A DNA stretch of 64,000 nucleotides from Ecdyonurus torrentis (Eukaryota > Arthropoda > Insecta > Ephemeroptera > Heptageniidae). Numbering within the stretch: position 1 is the stretch's first letter; each line of letters starts with the position of its first letter. Positions 1-12,217 of the stretch are shown here, one piece after another. The stretch is from NCBI GenBank assembly GCA_949318235.1, contig OX439137.1:167501-231500 (forward strand). Reading direction: 5' to 3'. Both the position numbers and the translations under genes were made by a program. Below the pieces are notes generated by a model that was not told the DNA's origin, did not search any database, and saw nothing but the letters and a program-made list of their open reading frames with translations.

Positions 1-357
1 TTAAAAAAGGGACCTTTCTTTTTTTGCAAATTACATCTAATTAAAAAATATATATATTGACTATGAACACCATCTCTATCTCTGTTTTCTTAATTACTCT
101 CTTTCTTCCTCTTGCTTTTTATATTTACTGTTTATGCTTGCATGCCTGCTAAAAAGCATTCTGGAGTACAATAAATATATATATATATATATATCTTTCT
201 CTCGTGCTTTCATGTAGAAACACAATATAGCCTGCGTAATATATAACTTTTGCAAGTTGAACACTATTTGTTAATATATGTTTAGATGCAGACATGTTTT
301 TTTTTGGGGGGGGGAAGGGGTGTATGAGATGGAGAGAGAGAGAGAGAGAGAGAGAAC
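1..357. other. AT-rich leader with short TA and AG microsatellites
   Basis: TA run near 175-194, G run 305-314, AG run 330-354. Nothing else recognised. Confidence 0.6.
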
Positions 358-632
358 GAGGTAGGCATAGTAACAAAACTTATTTTATCATTAAAACATT
401 TTTTATTATATTTTAAATCATCTCAAATTTCTTAATCGCTTTCTTTCTTTCTATATATCTTACACTACGTATGCCACTCTCTTATTCCACTGCCATAGCA
501 TCTCTTTTTCTTGATTTCTATCTTTCTACATCTCGCTCTATCTCTCTCTACCTATCTTACTCTCTCTTATTATCGCTTTTATTCTCTTGCTATCACTTTT
601 TGACTCTTTCGTTTTATTTCGTTTCTTGTTGG
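358..632 (+). repeat. Dispersed 270-bp repeat, first copy
   Basis: Begins GAGGTAGGCATAGTAA and runs to ..CTTTCGTTTTATTTCGTTTC. Same sequence with small changes at 957-1230 and 22215-22490. Confidence 0.85.
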
Positions 633-827
633 GGGGGAAAGTGTAAGAGAGAGAGAGAGAGAGAAAAAAAATACATCTCGGAATATGTAATTGTTTGTGC
701 GTATTTTTTAGTTCATATATAACAATGTATGTGTTTCTTTCATTAAATATAATTTATATATAATTAATTATAAATTTATTCATAAATATTTTTTTCTGTT
801 AAATAGGTAAATAAAAGACATAGAGAA

Positions 828-843
828 AGAGAGAGAGAGAGAG

Positions 844-914
<71 letters not shown>

Positions 915-958
915 AAGAGACAGAGAGAGCGCGCGCGAGAAAGAGAGAGAGAGGAAGA
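828..958. repeat. GA microsatellite with interruptions
   Basis: Mostly (GA)n with CAGA and GCGCGC interruptions; ends at the second 270-bp repeat copy. Confidence 0.95.
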
Positions 959-1292
959 GGTAGGCATAGTAAGAAAACTTATTTATCATTAAAACATTTT
1001 TTATTGTATTTTAAATCATCTCAAATTTCTTAATCGCTTTCTTTCTTTCTATATATCTTACACTACGTACTGCACTCTCTCTTTTCTCTGCCATAGCATC
1101 TCTTTTTCTTGATTTCTCTCTTTCTACAGCTCTCTCTATCTTTCTCTCTCTATCTATCTAGCTCTCTCTTATTATCGCTTTTACTATCTTGCTATCACTT
1201 TTTGACTCTTTCGTTTTATTTCATTTCTTGATATGCAAGTTTCTAAGCAATGCTAATATTTTATGTAAATCTTCAATACTTTTATCTTATAA

Positions 1293-1987
1293 ATTTTATT
1301 AACAGCTCTATTCAGAGAATTTAAGACGTTGTGGTTTTTACTTAATACAGCAAGGTGTGGAAATATTGAAATGATCGATAAATGGGAAATGGACGTCTTA
1401 AATATAGTGAAACATATCGGAGATGTGTTGCAGTTGCATGTATTTAGACACCTCCTTTTAACGTCCCCTGGCTTAGGTAGCCAAAACAAGCAAGCAGGAG
1501 AAAGAAAACAGATCAGATCACACAGAACGAGATACAGCGTAAGGTGACATTGAAATAAAAGTTGACTACGAACTATCAGGCAAGCGTCACTGCTTGCTCG
1601 AGCAGCAAGCTGCAAATCTCAATGCATTCTTTCTCTCCTTCTCTCTCTTTCACACACTCGCACACGCAAACATTCTTACAATTTTCATCGCTCACCGGCA
1701 ACTCGCTTCGTTCATACTAATTCATGTTTTCCAAAATGTTTCTCTCTCTCTCTCCGTCTTGTGTGATCTGCTCCGTTTATTCTTTCTCCTGCTTGCTTGT
1801 TATGACTACCTGACTCAGGGAAGGTAAAGAGGAGGTGTCTAATTACATGCAAATCCAACTCCGATATGTTTCACACAATTTAAGACGTCCAGTTTTCATT
1901 GGTTGAACATTTTAATATTTCCATACCTTGATCTGTTTACTTAAAACTACCACGTCTTAAATGCTCTGCATAAAGCTGTAAATAAAC
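1293..1987. mobile_element. Inverted-repeat (foldback) element, copy A
   Basis: Arms of about 300 bp: ATTTAAGACGTTGTGGTTTT at 1319 is mirrored by CCACGTCTTAAAT at 1950-1962, and inner words (GAAACATATCGGAG, AACAAGCAAGCAGGAGAAAG, GCAGATCACACA-like) are mirrored in order. No transposase. Confidence 0.82.
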
Positions 1988-3365
1988 CCAATTATATAAT
2001 CTTAACTAATAAAACAAAATTAAATTTATTTTATTTAAAATACCTTTGTAGAATTTCCTCTTTAGTATGACAACACAAATAAATTAAGTGTCCTATATTG
2101 AACTTAGTTTTTATGCGCCTTCAATAATGACAATTTTTTTTGTTGAATTGTCTATTATAACTTGTTTTTTAATTGGAGTTACTAGCTGTTTAAAAATGCA
2201 TAATAAAACGTTAAACTGTGTAAATTAATGTAAATTTTAAGGTCCATTTTTTATGTTTAAAAGTCTTTACATTTTTTCCATTTTGTCTTGTATTTATTAT
2301 ATGATTTTCACTGTACTATTTATTTTATATATTAAATACATAGTTAACACAAACCAGAAACAAGGAGATTCTTCAATGTTAAATTAGTGAATATTATTGT
2401 CTTAAAACACGTAAAAGTATGTATATTATTTTAGTTCTAAATAAATGTGACCTAAGAACAATAGTTTTCTCTCAAACACACTGAAAAGTAGGTTCTACGA
2501 TTTAAAATAAAAAAATTAGTGTTTCAAACTTATTAAAGTATGTCTAGTCTGTTACATTATTATATGTAATAAGCTTTCTTTTCACAGGTTTGCAATTATA
2601 AGGTCTAGCAAATGATTTAATTATGATAAAAATTACACATATTATCAGTAGAACCGAAAAGCCAAGTAAACATTAATTAATACAATTAAATAACTTTATT
2701 AGGAATTCACAAAAACAGCAATTATTTTGGTAAAAATGAGTATTTACGTGGAATAAAAAAATTACCTTAATTTTTAATGATATAATAATAACGATAAAAA
2801 TAAAGAATAATAATAATAATATAATAATAATAAATAAAGATTAACAATAAAAATAACTTTATATAAATGTTTTTATTTTAAAAGCCAAACAAATATACAC
2901 AAATATATACGAAATGCAAAAACTATTCTCATATATTTTAAACACAATTTCTTGGATCCAGCACATATTGTGTTAAATATAATAGATAACTGCTTCAAAG
3001 CATAATAAATATGTTGTGCAGCCAAAATACATGTTGTATTTATTATAGTCTACGAATATTTGTGCTATAATGCAGCATATATTAAGTAATTGGGTTTTTC
3101 TTAATGTACGTAGCAGTACTTGTTATAAAATATAAAGGATTCATAAAACAAAAATAATATTTAGATATCTCTTTTTCAGTTTCTACAACAGCTGATTATT
3201 ATTAAGAAGTCAGTGAACTATCAAATATTGTACAATTTTGTAGGTCAAGTACAAGGTCAGCAGATTTAAATGTCACTGAACTTCTCTTAATATTTTATAA
3301 GATATTTATATAAATGTAAGCACTTAACAGTGGTATTTGCAGTCTCGCTCTCTACTTTCATCTTA
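1988..3365. other. AT-rich non-coding sequence in duplication A
   Basis: No coding signal. 2340-2900 and 2990-3350 recur at 23560-25180 and, more diverged, in 13250-13950 and 18060-18430. Confidence 0.65.
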
Positions 3366-3367
3366 AT

Positions 3368-3420
3368 CACTTTCTCTCTCTCTCTCTCTCTCTTTCTTTC
3401 TGTCTTTCTCTTTCTCTCTC
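3368..3420. repeat. CT microsatellite
   Basis: (CT)n with TTTC variants. Confidence 0.9.
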
Positions 3421-3634
3421 TTCACAATTAAACTATTAGAACAGAGTAAATATTAGGTACAAATCTTTGAACACCATAATTATATAAAAAATCATTACAA
3501 TATCCTTTGTTTTTCAGAAAATAATTTTTACATATATTTTTTATTTTTAACATATTAACTCCGCATGTGTACCATACCTTTTTATAATACCTGACAAAAT
3601 TATTAAATTAGTGCGTGTGTGTGTGTGTATATAC

Positions 3635-4160
3635 ATGAGTGAGTGAGTGAGTGAGTGAGTGAGTGAGTGAGTGAGTGAGTGAGTGAGTGAGTGAGTGAGT
3701 GAGTGAGTGAGTGAGTGAGTGAGTGAGTGAGTGAGTGAGTGAGTGAGTGAGTGAGTGAGTGAGTGAGTGAGTGAGTGAGTGAGTGAGTGAGTGAGTGAGT
3801 GAGTGAGTGAGTGAGTGAGTGAGTGAGTGAGTGAGTGAGTGAGTGAGTGAGTGAGTGAGTGAGTGAGTGAGTGAGTGAGTGAGTGAGTGAGTGAGTGAGT
3901 GAGTGAGTGAGTGAGTGAGTGAGTGAGTGAGTGAGTGAGTGAGTGAGTGAGTGAGTGAGTGAGTGAGTGAGTGAGTGAGTGAGTGAGTGAGTGAGTGAGT
4001 GAGTGAGTGAGTGAGTGAGTGAGTGAGTGAGTGAGTGAGTGAGTGAGTGAGTGAGTGAGTGAGTGAGTGAGTGAGTGAGTGAGTGAGTGAGTGAGTGAGT
4101 GAGTGAGTGAGTGAGTGAGTGAGTGAGTGAGTGAGTGAGTGAGTGAGTGAGTGAGTGAGT
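3635..4160. repeat. TGAG tetranucleotide array, about 131 units
   Basis: Uninterrupted TGAG, preceded by a short GT run. Paralogous with the much longer array at 25511-27404. Confidence 0.98.
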
Positions 4161-4518
4161 AATTGAGGGATGCAACTTGCAAGCACACTTTATTTTTTCC
4201 CTTGCTATAACAATTATTATAACACGTAAAGATTTGATTAATTTTCTATTTGATTGCGTACTAATAAGTGCTAGTATAGGCAATTTAAGCTTGTTTTCAT
4301 TTTGCAGTCTCAGCGAAGTATGCCAAATTGAAAATTTCTATGCTAACAATTCTGATAAAAAAAAGCAAAACAGCGACGCAAAATATTCCCTTTGGAGCAT
4401 TATTTAGTTTAAGTCGAATTTGTTTTTATACAAGAAAACAAAATAAAAATTTTTAATTATAATAATGATTTTAATATTTAAATACAGTAATATATTATGT
4501 CGATATTTAGACATATAT

Positions 4519-4660
4519 ACAGGGTGTTTATTAAAACTTTTTCTTTTTCAGAAGCGTTTTTTAATATGAAGTTTATTGACAAATTAGACTGACTATACAT
4601 CAAATTAAAGATTAAGTTTTGAAAATTTCTTTTCTGTTTTTAAAAATGTGGTTTGTTGAT
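4519..4660 (+). mobile_element. Partial DNA transposon end (ACAGGGTGTTTATT family)
   Basis: ATATACAGGGTGTTTATTAA and the following 130 bp match the left end of the element at 41123. It is interrupted by the TA array and PLE pair that follow. Confidence 0.7.
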
Positions 4661-4683
4661 TTATATATGTATGTATAATTGTA

Positions 4684-4711
4684 TATGTATATATATATAT
4701 ATATATCTATA

Positions 4712-4758
<47 letters not shown>
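4684..4758. repeat. TA microsatellite at the 3' end of the inverted PLE
   Basis: (TA)n with CTATAT variants. Confidence 0.95.
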
Positions 4759-4761
<3 letters not shown>

Positions 4762-4945
4762 AAAAATTCATTGTAGTCTTACCTTCTATAAGACCCTGGG
4801 CTTTCACTCGCTGCTTGTTTTGACGATAAAAAATAACACACAACACCATAAAAAATTGTCACTTATATATAAGTTAATAAAAAGACTCAATTCACAGTTT
4901 TTTAAAAATTATATATACATAGCTATGTTATATTTACACCAAATT

Positions 4946-4999
4946 GTAACGTTTTCGAGTGCGTATGTAGAAACATACAGTGTCTGCACTCTTCTTCAG
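4946..4999 (-). ncRNA. Hammerhead-ribozyme-like motif of the inverted PLE copy
   Basis: The same boxes and stems on the minus strand, again starting two bases after the stop codon. Identical to the other copy through the core. Confidence 0.55.
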
Positions 5000-5000
5000 C

Positions 5001-6182
5001 TTACTGACTCTTGCTCACGAGGCGCGCCGACCTCCGCAACGGGGGGAGTGGCTCGTCCTCGTCAGGTGTTATTTTATTGTTTATATTTTCACCTGTACGA
5101 TCACGTGGTACAGTCTTTTTACATGAATCTATAAGTGGAATCCAAATAGGCGGCAAATCAAAACTAGGTTGACTGATTGTTTCATTATTTCTTCTTGACA
5201 TTTCTATTGCTTCTAATATTTTTCTTTTTTTATAATGACTTTCTCTTCCTATCACCTTTGTTTTCTCCCATTGAATTTGATGGCTGTTCTCCAGTGCATG
5301 ATCTACAAGTTTTGAATATCCTGTATCTCTTTTTTCTATTTTTTGCCTGTGTTCATTCACCCTGATGTCCAATGGACGACCCGTTTCTCCGATGTATTCT
5401 TTCTCACATACACAGGGTATAGAATATACTACATCTTTATTCATATTTTTCTTCATGTCTGGTTTTGTACGTGCTAAACTTGATTTTAATGTGTCTCTGG
5501 AAGAACAAACAATACGAAGATTGACTCCCTTACCAATACGTTGTATTTTTTCACTCAACCCTTGCATATAGGGGATGCAAATGGTTGCGTCTGGTTTCTT
5601 TTCTTCAGTATTGTTTCTTTCTTTGCTGTTTTTATTTTTTATTTTATGAATAACGTGTAATGGATAATCATTTTCTTTTAAAATGTGTTCTATTTTACTA
5701 ATTTCTTCATTTATTAATTTTTTATCATTACAGTGTGTTCTTGCCCTATGTAATAACGTAGCTGCTATACCTGTTTTTGTAGAGTGTGGATGATTTGAAT
5801 TGAAATTTAGATATCTCCCACTGTCTGTTTCTTTTCGATATACTGAAGTCGTAATTTTGTTTTCTATAGATCTTTTTACCCTTACATCTAAGAAGGGCAG
5901 TTCACCCTCTTTCTCATATTCAATTGTGAATTTAATAGTTGCTGCCTGATTATTCATATGATCTAAGAATGATTCAACTGGTACCCTCATTTTGTGGCCA
6001 AACAATGAACGTATCATCCACGTATCTTTTATATATCACTGGCTTTGGTGTGTAAGTTGTTATCGCCTTATTTTCCAGTTTTTCAAGATATATATCACTG
6101 AGTGCTGGTGATAATGGGCAACCCATAGCTAAACCATTCTTTTGTTTATAAAATGATCCATTGAATTCAAAATATGTATTTT
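5001..6182 (-). pseudogene. Penelope-like RT/GIY-YIG fragment with one frameshift
   Basis: From about 6182 the RT reads through GLAMG and YVDD to VWPQNE. One extra C on the plus strand at 5985-5987 then shifts the frame, and the remainder (VPVESFLDHM to KSQ, stop at 5003-5001) is open and carries the complete GIY-YIG domain. Only a few residues differ from the plus copy (for example I for F in HVIHK, I for N in DATIC). Confidence 0.87.
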
Positions 6183-7711
6183 GGATACCAAAAATCCATA
6201 AAAAAGAAGTACCACTTAGACCTATTGTTAGTAGTATTGGTTCCCCAAGTCATGTTTTAGCAAAATATTTGGTGAAAATTATTAATCCGTTGTTAGGAAG
6301 CAGCACATCATTTATTAAAAATTCAAGCTGTTTTGTCAAAGAAATTCAAGGAAAAAGCATTGAAGAAAATCATATGATGGTTAGTTTTGACGTAACAAGC
6401 CTATTTACTAATGTACCGGTAGATGAAGCCTTGTTAGCTACAAAAGAAAAACTTGAAATTGACAAAACATTAAAAAATAGAACAAAACATAGCGTTACAA
6501 CTATTATGAATTTAATAACGTTATGCATTAAAAATACATATTTTGAATTCAATGGATCATTTTTTAAACAAAAGAATGGTTTAGCTATGGGCTGCCCATT
6601 ATCACCAGCACTCAGTGATATATATCTTGAAAAACTGGAAAATAAGGCGATAGCAACTTACACACCAAAGCCAGTGATATATAAAAGATACGTGGATGAT
6701 ACGTTCATTGTTTGGCCACAAAATGAGGTACCAGTTGAATCATTCTTAGATCATATGAATAATCAGGCAGCAACTATTAAATTCACAATTGAATATGAGA
6801 AAGAGGGTGAACTGCCCTTCTTAGATGTAAGGGTAAAAAGATCTATAGAAAACAAAATTACGACTTCAGTATATCGAAAAGAAACAGACAGTGGGAGATA
6901 TCTAAATTTCAATTCAAATCATCCACACTCTACAAAAACAGGTATAGCAGCTACGTTATTACATAGGGCAAGAACACACTGTAATGATAAAAAATTAATA
7001 AATGAAGAAATTAGTAAAATAGAACACATTTTAAAAGAAAATGATTATCCATTACACGTTTTTCATAAAATAAAAAATAAAAACAGCAAAGAAAGAAACA
7101 ATACTGAAGAAAAGAAACCAGACGCAACCAATTGCATCCCCTATATGCAAGGGTTGAGTGAAAAAATACAACGTATTGGTAAGGGAGTCAATCTTCGTAT
7201 TGTTTGTTCTTCCAGAGACACATTAAAATCAAGTTTAGCACGTACAAAACCAGACATGAAGAAAAATATGAATAAAGATGTAGTATATTCTATACCCTGT
7301 GTATGTGAGAAAGAATACATCGGAGAAACGGGTCGTCCATTGGACATCAGGGTGAATGAACACAGGCAAAAAATAGAAAAAAGAGATACAGGATATTCAA
7401 AACTTGTAGATCATGCACTGGAGAACAGCCATCAAATTCAATGGGAGAAAACAAAGGTGATAGGAAGAGAAAGTCATTATAAAAAAAGAAAAATATTAGA
7501 AGCAATAGAAATGTCAAGAAGAAATAATGAAACAATCAGTCAACCTAGTTTTGATTTGCCGCCTATTTGGATTCCACTTATAGATTCATGTAAAAAGACT
7601 GTACCACGTGATCGTACAGGTGAAAATATAAACAATAAAATAACACCTGACGAGGACGAGCCACTCCCCCCGTTGCGGAGGTCGGCGCGCCTCGTGAGCA
7701 AGAATCAGTAA
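6161..7711 (+). CDS. Penelope-like reverse transcriptase with GIY-YIG endonuclease (N-terminally truncated)
   Basis: An open frame of 516 codons without an ATG near its start; the first codons come from the fused inverted copy. RT features: IPKIHK and LRPIVSS, FDVTSLFTNVP, GLAMGCPLSPALSDIY, and the YVDD catalytic box at residues 177-180. Endonuclease: VVYSIPCVC ... YIGETGR (about 374-391), R and His-rich helix region (HALENSH), the arrangement of the PLE GIY-YIG domain with a CC..HH zinc-binding-like pattern. The usual protein is longer by a few hundred N-terminal residues. The frame is intact to the TAA, so inactivation appears to be due to 5' truncation only. Confidence 0.9.
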   Translation: MNSKYVFWIPKIHKKEVPLRPIVSSIGSPSHVLAKYLVKIINPLLGSSTSFIKNSSCFVKEIQGKSIEENHMMVSFDVTSLFTNVPVDEALLATKEKLEIDKTLKNRTKHSVTTIMNLITLCIKNTYFEFNGSFFKQKNGLAMGCPLSPALSDIYLEKLENKAIATYTPKPVIYKRYVDDTFIVWPQNEVPVESFLDHMNNQAATIKFTIEYEKEGELPFLDVRVKRSIENKITTSVYRKETDSGRYLNFNSNHPHSTKTGIAATLLHRARTHCNDKKLINEEISKIEHILKENDYPLHVFHKIKNKNSKERNNTEEKKPDATNCIPYMQGLSEKIQRIGKGVNLRIVCSSRDTLKSSLARTKPDMKKNMNKDVVYSIPCVCEKEYIGETGRPLDIRVNEHRQKIEKRDTGYSKLVDHALENSHQIQWEKTKVIGRESHYKKRKILEAIEMSRRNNETISQPSFDLPPIWIPLIDSCKKTVPRDRTGENINNKITPDEDEPLPPLRRSARLVSKNQ

Positions 7712-7955
7712 GCTGAAGAAGAGTGCAGACACTGTATGTTTCTACATACGCACTCGAAAACGTTACAATTTGGTGTAAATATAACATAGCTATGTATATA
7801 TAATTTTTAAAAAACTGTGAATTGAGTCTTTTTATTAACTTATATATAAGTGACAATTTTTTATGGTGTTGTGTGTTATTTTTTATCGTCAAAACAAGCA
7901 GCGAGTGAAAGCCCAGGGTCTTATAGAAGGTAAGACTACAATGAATTTTTATCAT
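6171..7955 (+). mobile_element. Penelope-like retroelement, 5'-truncated, plus-oriented copy
   Basis: Homology with the inverted copy runs to 7955 at the 3' side. It contains the RT-endonuclease frame, a hammerhead-like motif and about 190 bp of further 3' non-coding sequence. A further 33 bp then leads into a TA array. The 5' side is cut at the join with the inverted copy near 6171-6182, so the N-terminal part of the RT and any leader are missing. Confidence 0.88.
7713..7766 (+). ncRNA. Hammerhead-ribozyme-like motif after the PLE stop codon
   Basis: CTGAAGA box, one A, stem GAGTGC (7721-7726) pairing with GCACTC (7750-7755), then GAAA and the palindrome AACGTT followed by AC. Within the loop GTATGT pairs with ACATAC, giving a long stem with a one-sided 7-nt bulge. 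Hammerhead ribozymes are known in Penelope-like elements. The palindromic short stem III would suit a dimeric form. Stem I is not convincing by eye. Confidence 0.55.
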
Positions 7956-7986
7956 CATGTCACCTCGCTTGATATTCAAATTTTCA

Positions 7987-7989
<3 letters not shown>

Positions 7990-8041
<52 letters not shown>
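7990..8041. repeat. TA microsatellite at the 3' end of the plus PLE
   Basis: (TA)n of about 26 units, 35 bp beyond the end of homology between PLE copies. Confidence 0.95.
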
Positions 8042-8050
<9 letters not shown>

Positions 8051-8975
8051 TGATTTATATACAAAATTACAAGATATAACCAGGTAGAACGTTTATACAT
8101 AAAATTCCTATGTTATATTATTATTATTTTAAAGTATAGAAGATAAATAATAATTACAAAAAAAGAGCATATTTTACACAGCAATATTTTAAAACTACGT
8201 TTGTTGTATGCTCAGAAATGTGATTTATGATCAACAAAATAATCAAAAAGCATTCAGAATGACGTTTTGTGGTTACACTCTATATATTAATATATATTTA
8301 CAAATACACACCTATAAACTAAAATTCTTTTATTAAAATTATTATTTCAATTTTAATATATTAAATTTTTTCTTTCACGTATTACAGGTGAAAAGAGGTA
8401 GAAATATTAATAATTAATTGCAGTATTATTACAATTTTATTTAAAATTCTAAGTTATATTTGCATTCATTTTTCGTCCAATCAAGATCCTCACTTCGATC
8501 TTGTTGCCCGGTTTAAATATCAATAAAATAGTTTTTTATTGTTTTATCTAATCACATTATAATAAATTTGAAGGATTTTTAATTTTATTAATTTTAAATT
8601 TTAACACCTTACGGCACATAAATAATAATAAATATATATTTTACAGTCAGTGTCTAAACATGAACTTTAATGTTGGTCACTATTTATATTATACTGAGTA
8701 CCAGTTTAGGAAACTAAAATGTAAATCCTAAAACTTCCTTTTTAACTGTTTTGTCTATTTTATAGATATACTACATTGCACAAAGAAACGTTATTGTTAT
8801 AGATTAAGAAAATAAGTTAATATAGCGATAACTATAAGCTTTCTTTTTGAAAAAAAAAATACTTTTTACTATGTTAAAAAAGATATAAACATACAAGATG
8901 AGATAAATAGTTAATAAAATTACCAATATATTGGTGAATTTGATGCAGTGAGATGAAATTACAACCTTATTTCGC
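8042..8975. other. AT-rich sequence, nothing recognised
   Basis: No domain, RNA gene or clear repeat seen. Confidence 0.6.
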
Positions 8976-9000
8976 CCTCTCTCTCTCTCTCTCTCTCTGT

Positions 9001-9064
<64 letters not shown>

Positions 9065-9098
9065 TTCTCTGTCTCTCTTATTCTCTCTCGCTTTCTCG

Positions 9099-9144
<46 letters not shown>

Positions 9145-9163
9145 ATCTCTATCTCTGTCTCTG

Positions 9164-9247
<84 letters not shown>

Positions 9248-9262
9248 CTCTCTCATTCTTTC
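8976..9262. repeat. CT microsatellite, imperfect
   Basis: (CT)n with ATCTCT, GTCTCT and CGCT variants. Confidence 0.95.
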
Positions 9263-9453
9263 TTTCTCTCTATCACTCTTTGTAACAAGTTAATGTTTCA
9301 GAAAAATACTAATAATTCATAAAAAAAATTATATTTACTGGATGTAGGTAAACTTCTTTCAGACACTATTGTACAAAATATCAGATGATTTGAATAAGTT
9401 TTAAGTAAGAAACACTACTTTTTATGCGTAATATCAGAAGTTTGTGCTATATA

Positions 9454-9971
9454 CATGATATAAGGAGAGATGGTAGTTGCACTCCTTTGCTCGGATTCGA
9501 AATAAAATTACATCGCGGCAGCGCTGCAAGCGAGTTTCCCGTCTTCCCAAATCGATCAAGTGCCTATGCATAAGCATAGGCAAAAATCACTAAATACGGC
9601 ATGACTTCTAAACGCGTGAAGTGTTAACAATAAAAATTGCACTTAATTAATCAGCATAATTTCTCGATTTTTTATTATGCATTTTAGTTAATTTTTTTAA
9701 ATATGTGAATTTTACAATAAAAATATATGCAAAATACCCAGAAACGTATTAGTTGGAAGTTCTGAAAATATAAATGTTAACATATAATTACAAAAAAAAA
9801 AAATAAAATAAAAGAATAAAAACGAAAATTTCCCATGTTAAATTTTTAAATGTGATCGATATGGGAAGCGCGAAGAGCAGGCAAAAGAGAGCCACTACTA
9901 CGAAATTTTATTTCAGCGCCCCCTACAAACGCAGCATAGGAGTGCAACTACCAACTCTCTTTGTATCATGG
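9454..9971. mobile_element. MITE with 7-bp flanking direct repeat
   Basis: Inverted ends CATGATATAAGGAGAGATGG / mirrored CCATGATACAAAGAGAGTTG, continuing TAGTTGCACTCCT, and flanks CTATATA at 9447-9453 and 9972-9978. 518 bp, non-coding. Confidence 0.82.
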
Positions 9972-9979
9972 CTATATAT

Positions 9980-11860
9980 CACACTGTTGTTAATGAACCG
10001 TAACGTGCAAAACAATACTTAAATATAATATTAACATCCATCATACCAAGAATTTAGAATGCGTTTTTTTTTTGTGCATAATTTTATTACCGAGGTATAA
10101 TTTTTTGAAGTTAAATTTTACATGCTTTTTACCTCGCCTTTATGTAATTTTAAGATAGAACATTAATTAATTATCCTATACTGACCCATGTATTGAGTTA
10201 TTATATCGCTAGCGTTAACTTTATTATCAATTCATACTCTATATATTAATACAAACTAGATATTTATGTGTTATATATTCCAACTATAAGAAGACGTTGC
10301 CATATAATTTGCTGCTCAGACAAACAGCTGACAGTTTAGAGGTCAAATGTCAAGTTTATAAAACTTAACACAATCTATCAAAAACGCCATTAGTAGCCGC
10401 AGTGTCTCAGTGAAAAGCAGTTACAGTGTATAGTATCAAAATATATATCTTGTTGTATAAAAGAATTATAACTTGATTGTGTTTGGAACTGACCAATTGT
10501 TTTACTACTTCTGATTCCATGAAGGTAAATACTTTTTTGTCTTTATTTGTTTTATATATATATATATATAATAGTATATTATTATTATGTACTTATATTT
10601 TCTTATACTTTGTTATTGCAATAACTTAAAGAAAATTTTAACATTTTGAGCAAGCAATAAATGACGAAACATGTGACTTAATTTTAATGATTACCCTTCG
10701 AAGCAAATGAACTACACTTTACAAATTTGAAATAAAATAAAGGATCTACGTTAGGCGCTTCTAAGCATTTTAAAAAAATTCAAACTATAAAATTTAAGTG
10801 ATCTGAGAATTTTTAGGGTGTATTTTTGTGTAAATTTGATTTGTAAGCATCGATATATATTACCACTTCATGTAAAATGTTTAACACTTGCTTTAACAAC
10901 ATAGATAGTATTTTATACTTTGCAGCTAGCTCAAGGCGGAAGACAATATTTCACACCTTGATGTTTATATTGTTAAATTTGAGTAACAGTTAATTAAGTT
11001 ATATATTTTTTTATTGTCACCATTGAGTACAATGTTTTAGCTCGATAAATATTACATCACTGTTCAAATCATTATATAGTCTCTGTTTTTGTGTTTTAAT
11101 ATTGTTTATACGTGTGACGTTATTATATTTAATACGCTAAGCCGCAATATCATAGCAACAAATAACATCACTCAGCACATTTTCATGCACACATTAGACA
11201 GTTGTATTTATGATAAATTAATGCTAAGTTAAAACAAGATTTCATATAAAAAATATTATTTTATAACTTTGTTGTGTGACGTGTTGTTGTTCGTACAACG
11301 AAACAGAAAGAGAGAGAGTGAGTAAGAGAGATGGAGAAAGAAGTATTTAGAGAGAGAGAGAGAGATCTTTATACTAATAATAATGAAATTTAATTTTAAG
11401 GCTTGGTATTTTAAAATACGTCATTCATGTAATATTTAATAAAAATTATTTCTTATTTGAGTTTTAATTAATTTCTTGCTTTTTATATTTTATAGTGCGG
11501 GGGTTAACTTGCAGGGTTAAGTCCAGAATTTACACTTAATATTTTATTTAACATCTAACACTCTTTTTATATATAAAAGATGAATTGGAGTGCAACATAT
11601 ATTTAAATATATATATCAACTTGTCGCATTTTTAAAAAAAATAAAAATATATGTGTCAAACTACATAATTAAGGGAAAGGAAATTAATTTAAGAAATTAA
11701 TATTATCTTATATGTAATCGTATATAAAGCTATTTATTTCAACTGAATGGTTTGTGCGCATGCCATAATTAAGCAATGAATAACATTTCTCATTAAAAAA
11801 TTGATAATTTTTTGCTCATTTCTTTGGTAAACAATTTTTGGGCCATTTTTATTATTCTCG
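9980..11860. other. AT-rich sequence with short TA and GA runs
   Basis: TA run 10554-10570, GA-rich 11300-11365. No gene seen on either strand. Confidence 0.6.
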
Positions 11861-11865
11861 CATAC

Positions 11866-12140
11866 AGTAGAAGCACAATAAATGTTAAAGAGATAATATT
11901 TGTCCACGAAATAACAATAACAAAGTGTGTCTGCTGCAGCAGTTCTTTATCTTCTCAGGCTGTTTGTCATTGCAGTGGCCAATGACATAAATATATGCAC
12001 ACCTTCTCTCTCACTCTCTCTCTCTCTTTGATATTTAAATCATGTGAAAAAAACAATATCACATGCAAAAACAAACATGTTTATAGAAAATGTCTCTTTG
12101 TTTGGTGAAGCAGCCAAGCATTATATTTTAGTTCCGCGAG

Positions 12141-12217
<77 letters not shown>

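Larger units (their letters stand above)
957..4430. repeat. Segmental duplication, copy A
   Basis: Colinear with 22215-28810: same 270-bp repeat, same inverted-repeat element, same AT-rich unique-like stretch, CT run, TGAG array and post-array sequence. It lacks the MITE found at 24240-24828 of copy B. Confidence 0.88.
4759..6182 (-). mobile_element. Penelope-like retroelement, shorter inverted copy
   Basis: Minus-strand copy almost identical to 6550-7955, starting (5') inside the RT at the FEFNGSF region and ending (3') directly at a TA array at 4684-4758. It is joined 5'-to-5' with the plus copy at a shared 10-bp word AAAATACATA/TATGTATTTT. Confidence 0.88.

Noticed and set aside
1594..1827. 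Similar 77-codon frames in both copies of the foldback element (1594-1827 and 22853-23086)
   Set aside because: Conserved only because the element is duplicated. The frame lies across inverted arms and low-complexity CT sequence.
5001..7991. Several 60-140 codon frames antisense to the PLE genes
   Set aside because: Shadows of the RT/endonuclease frames, duplicated because the element is present in both orientations.
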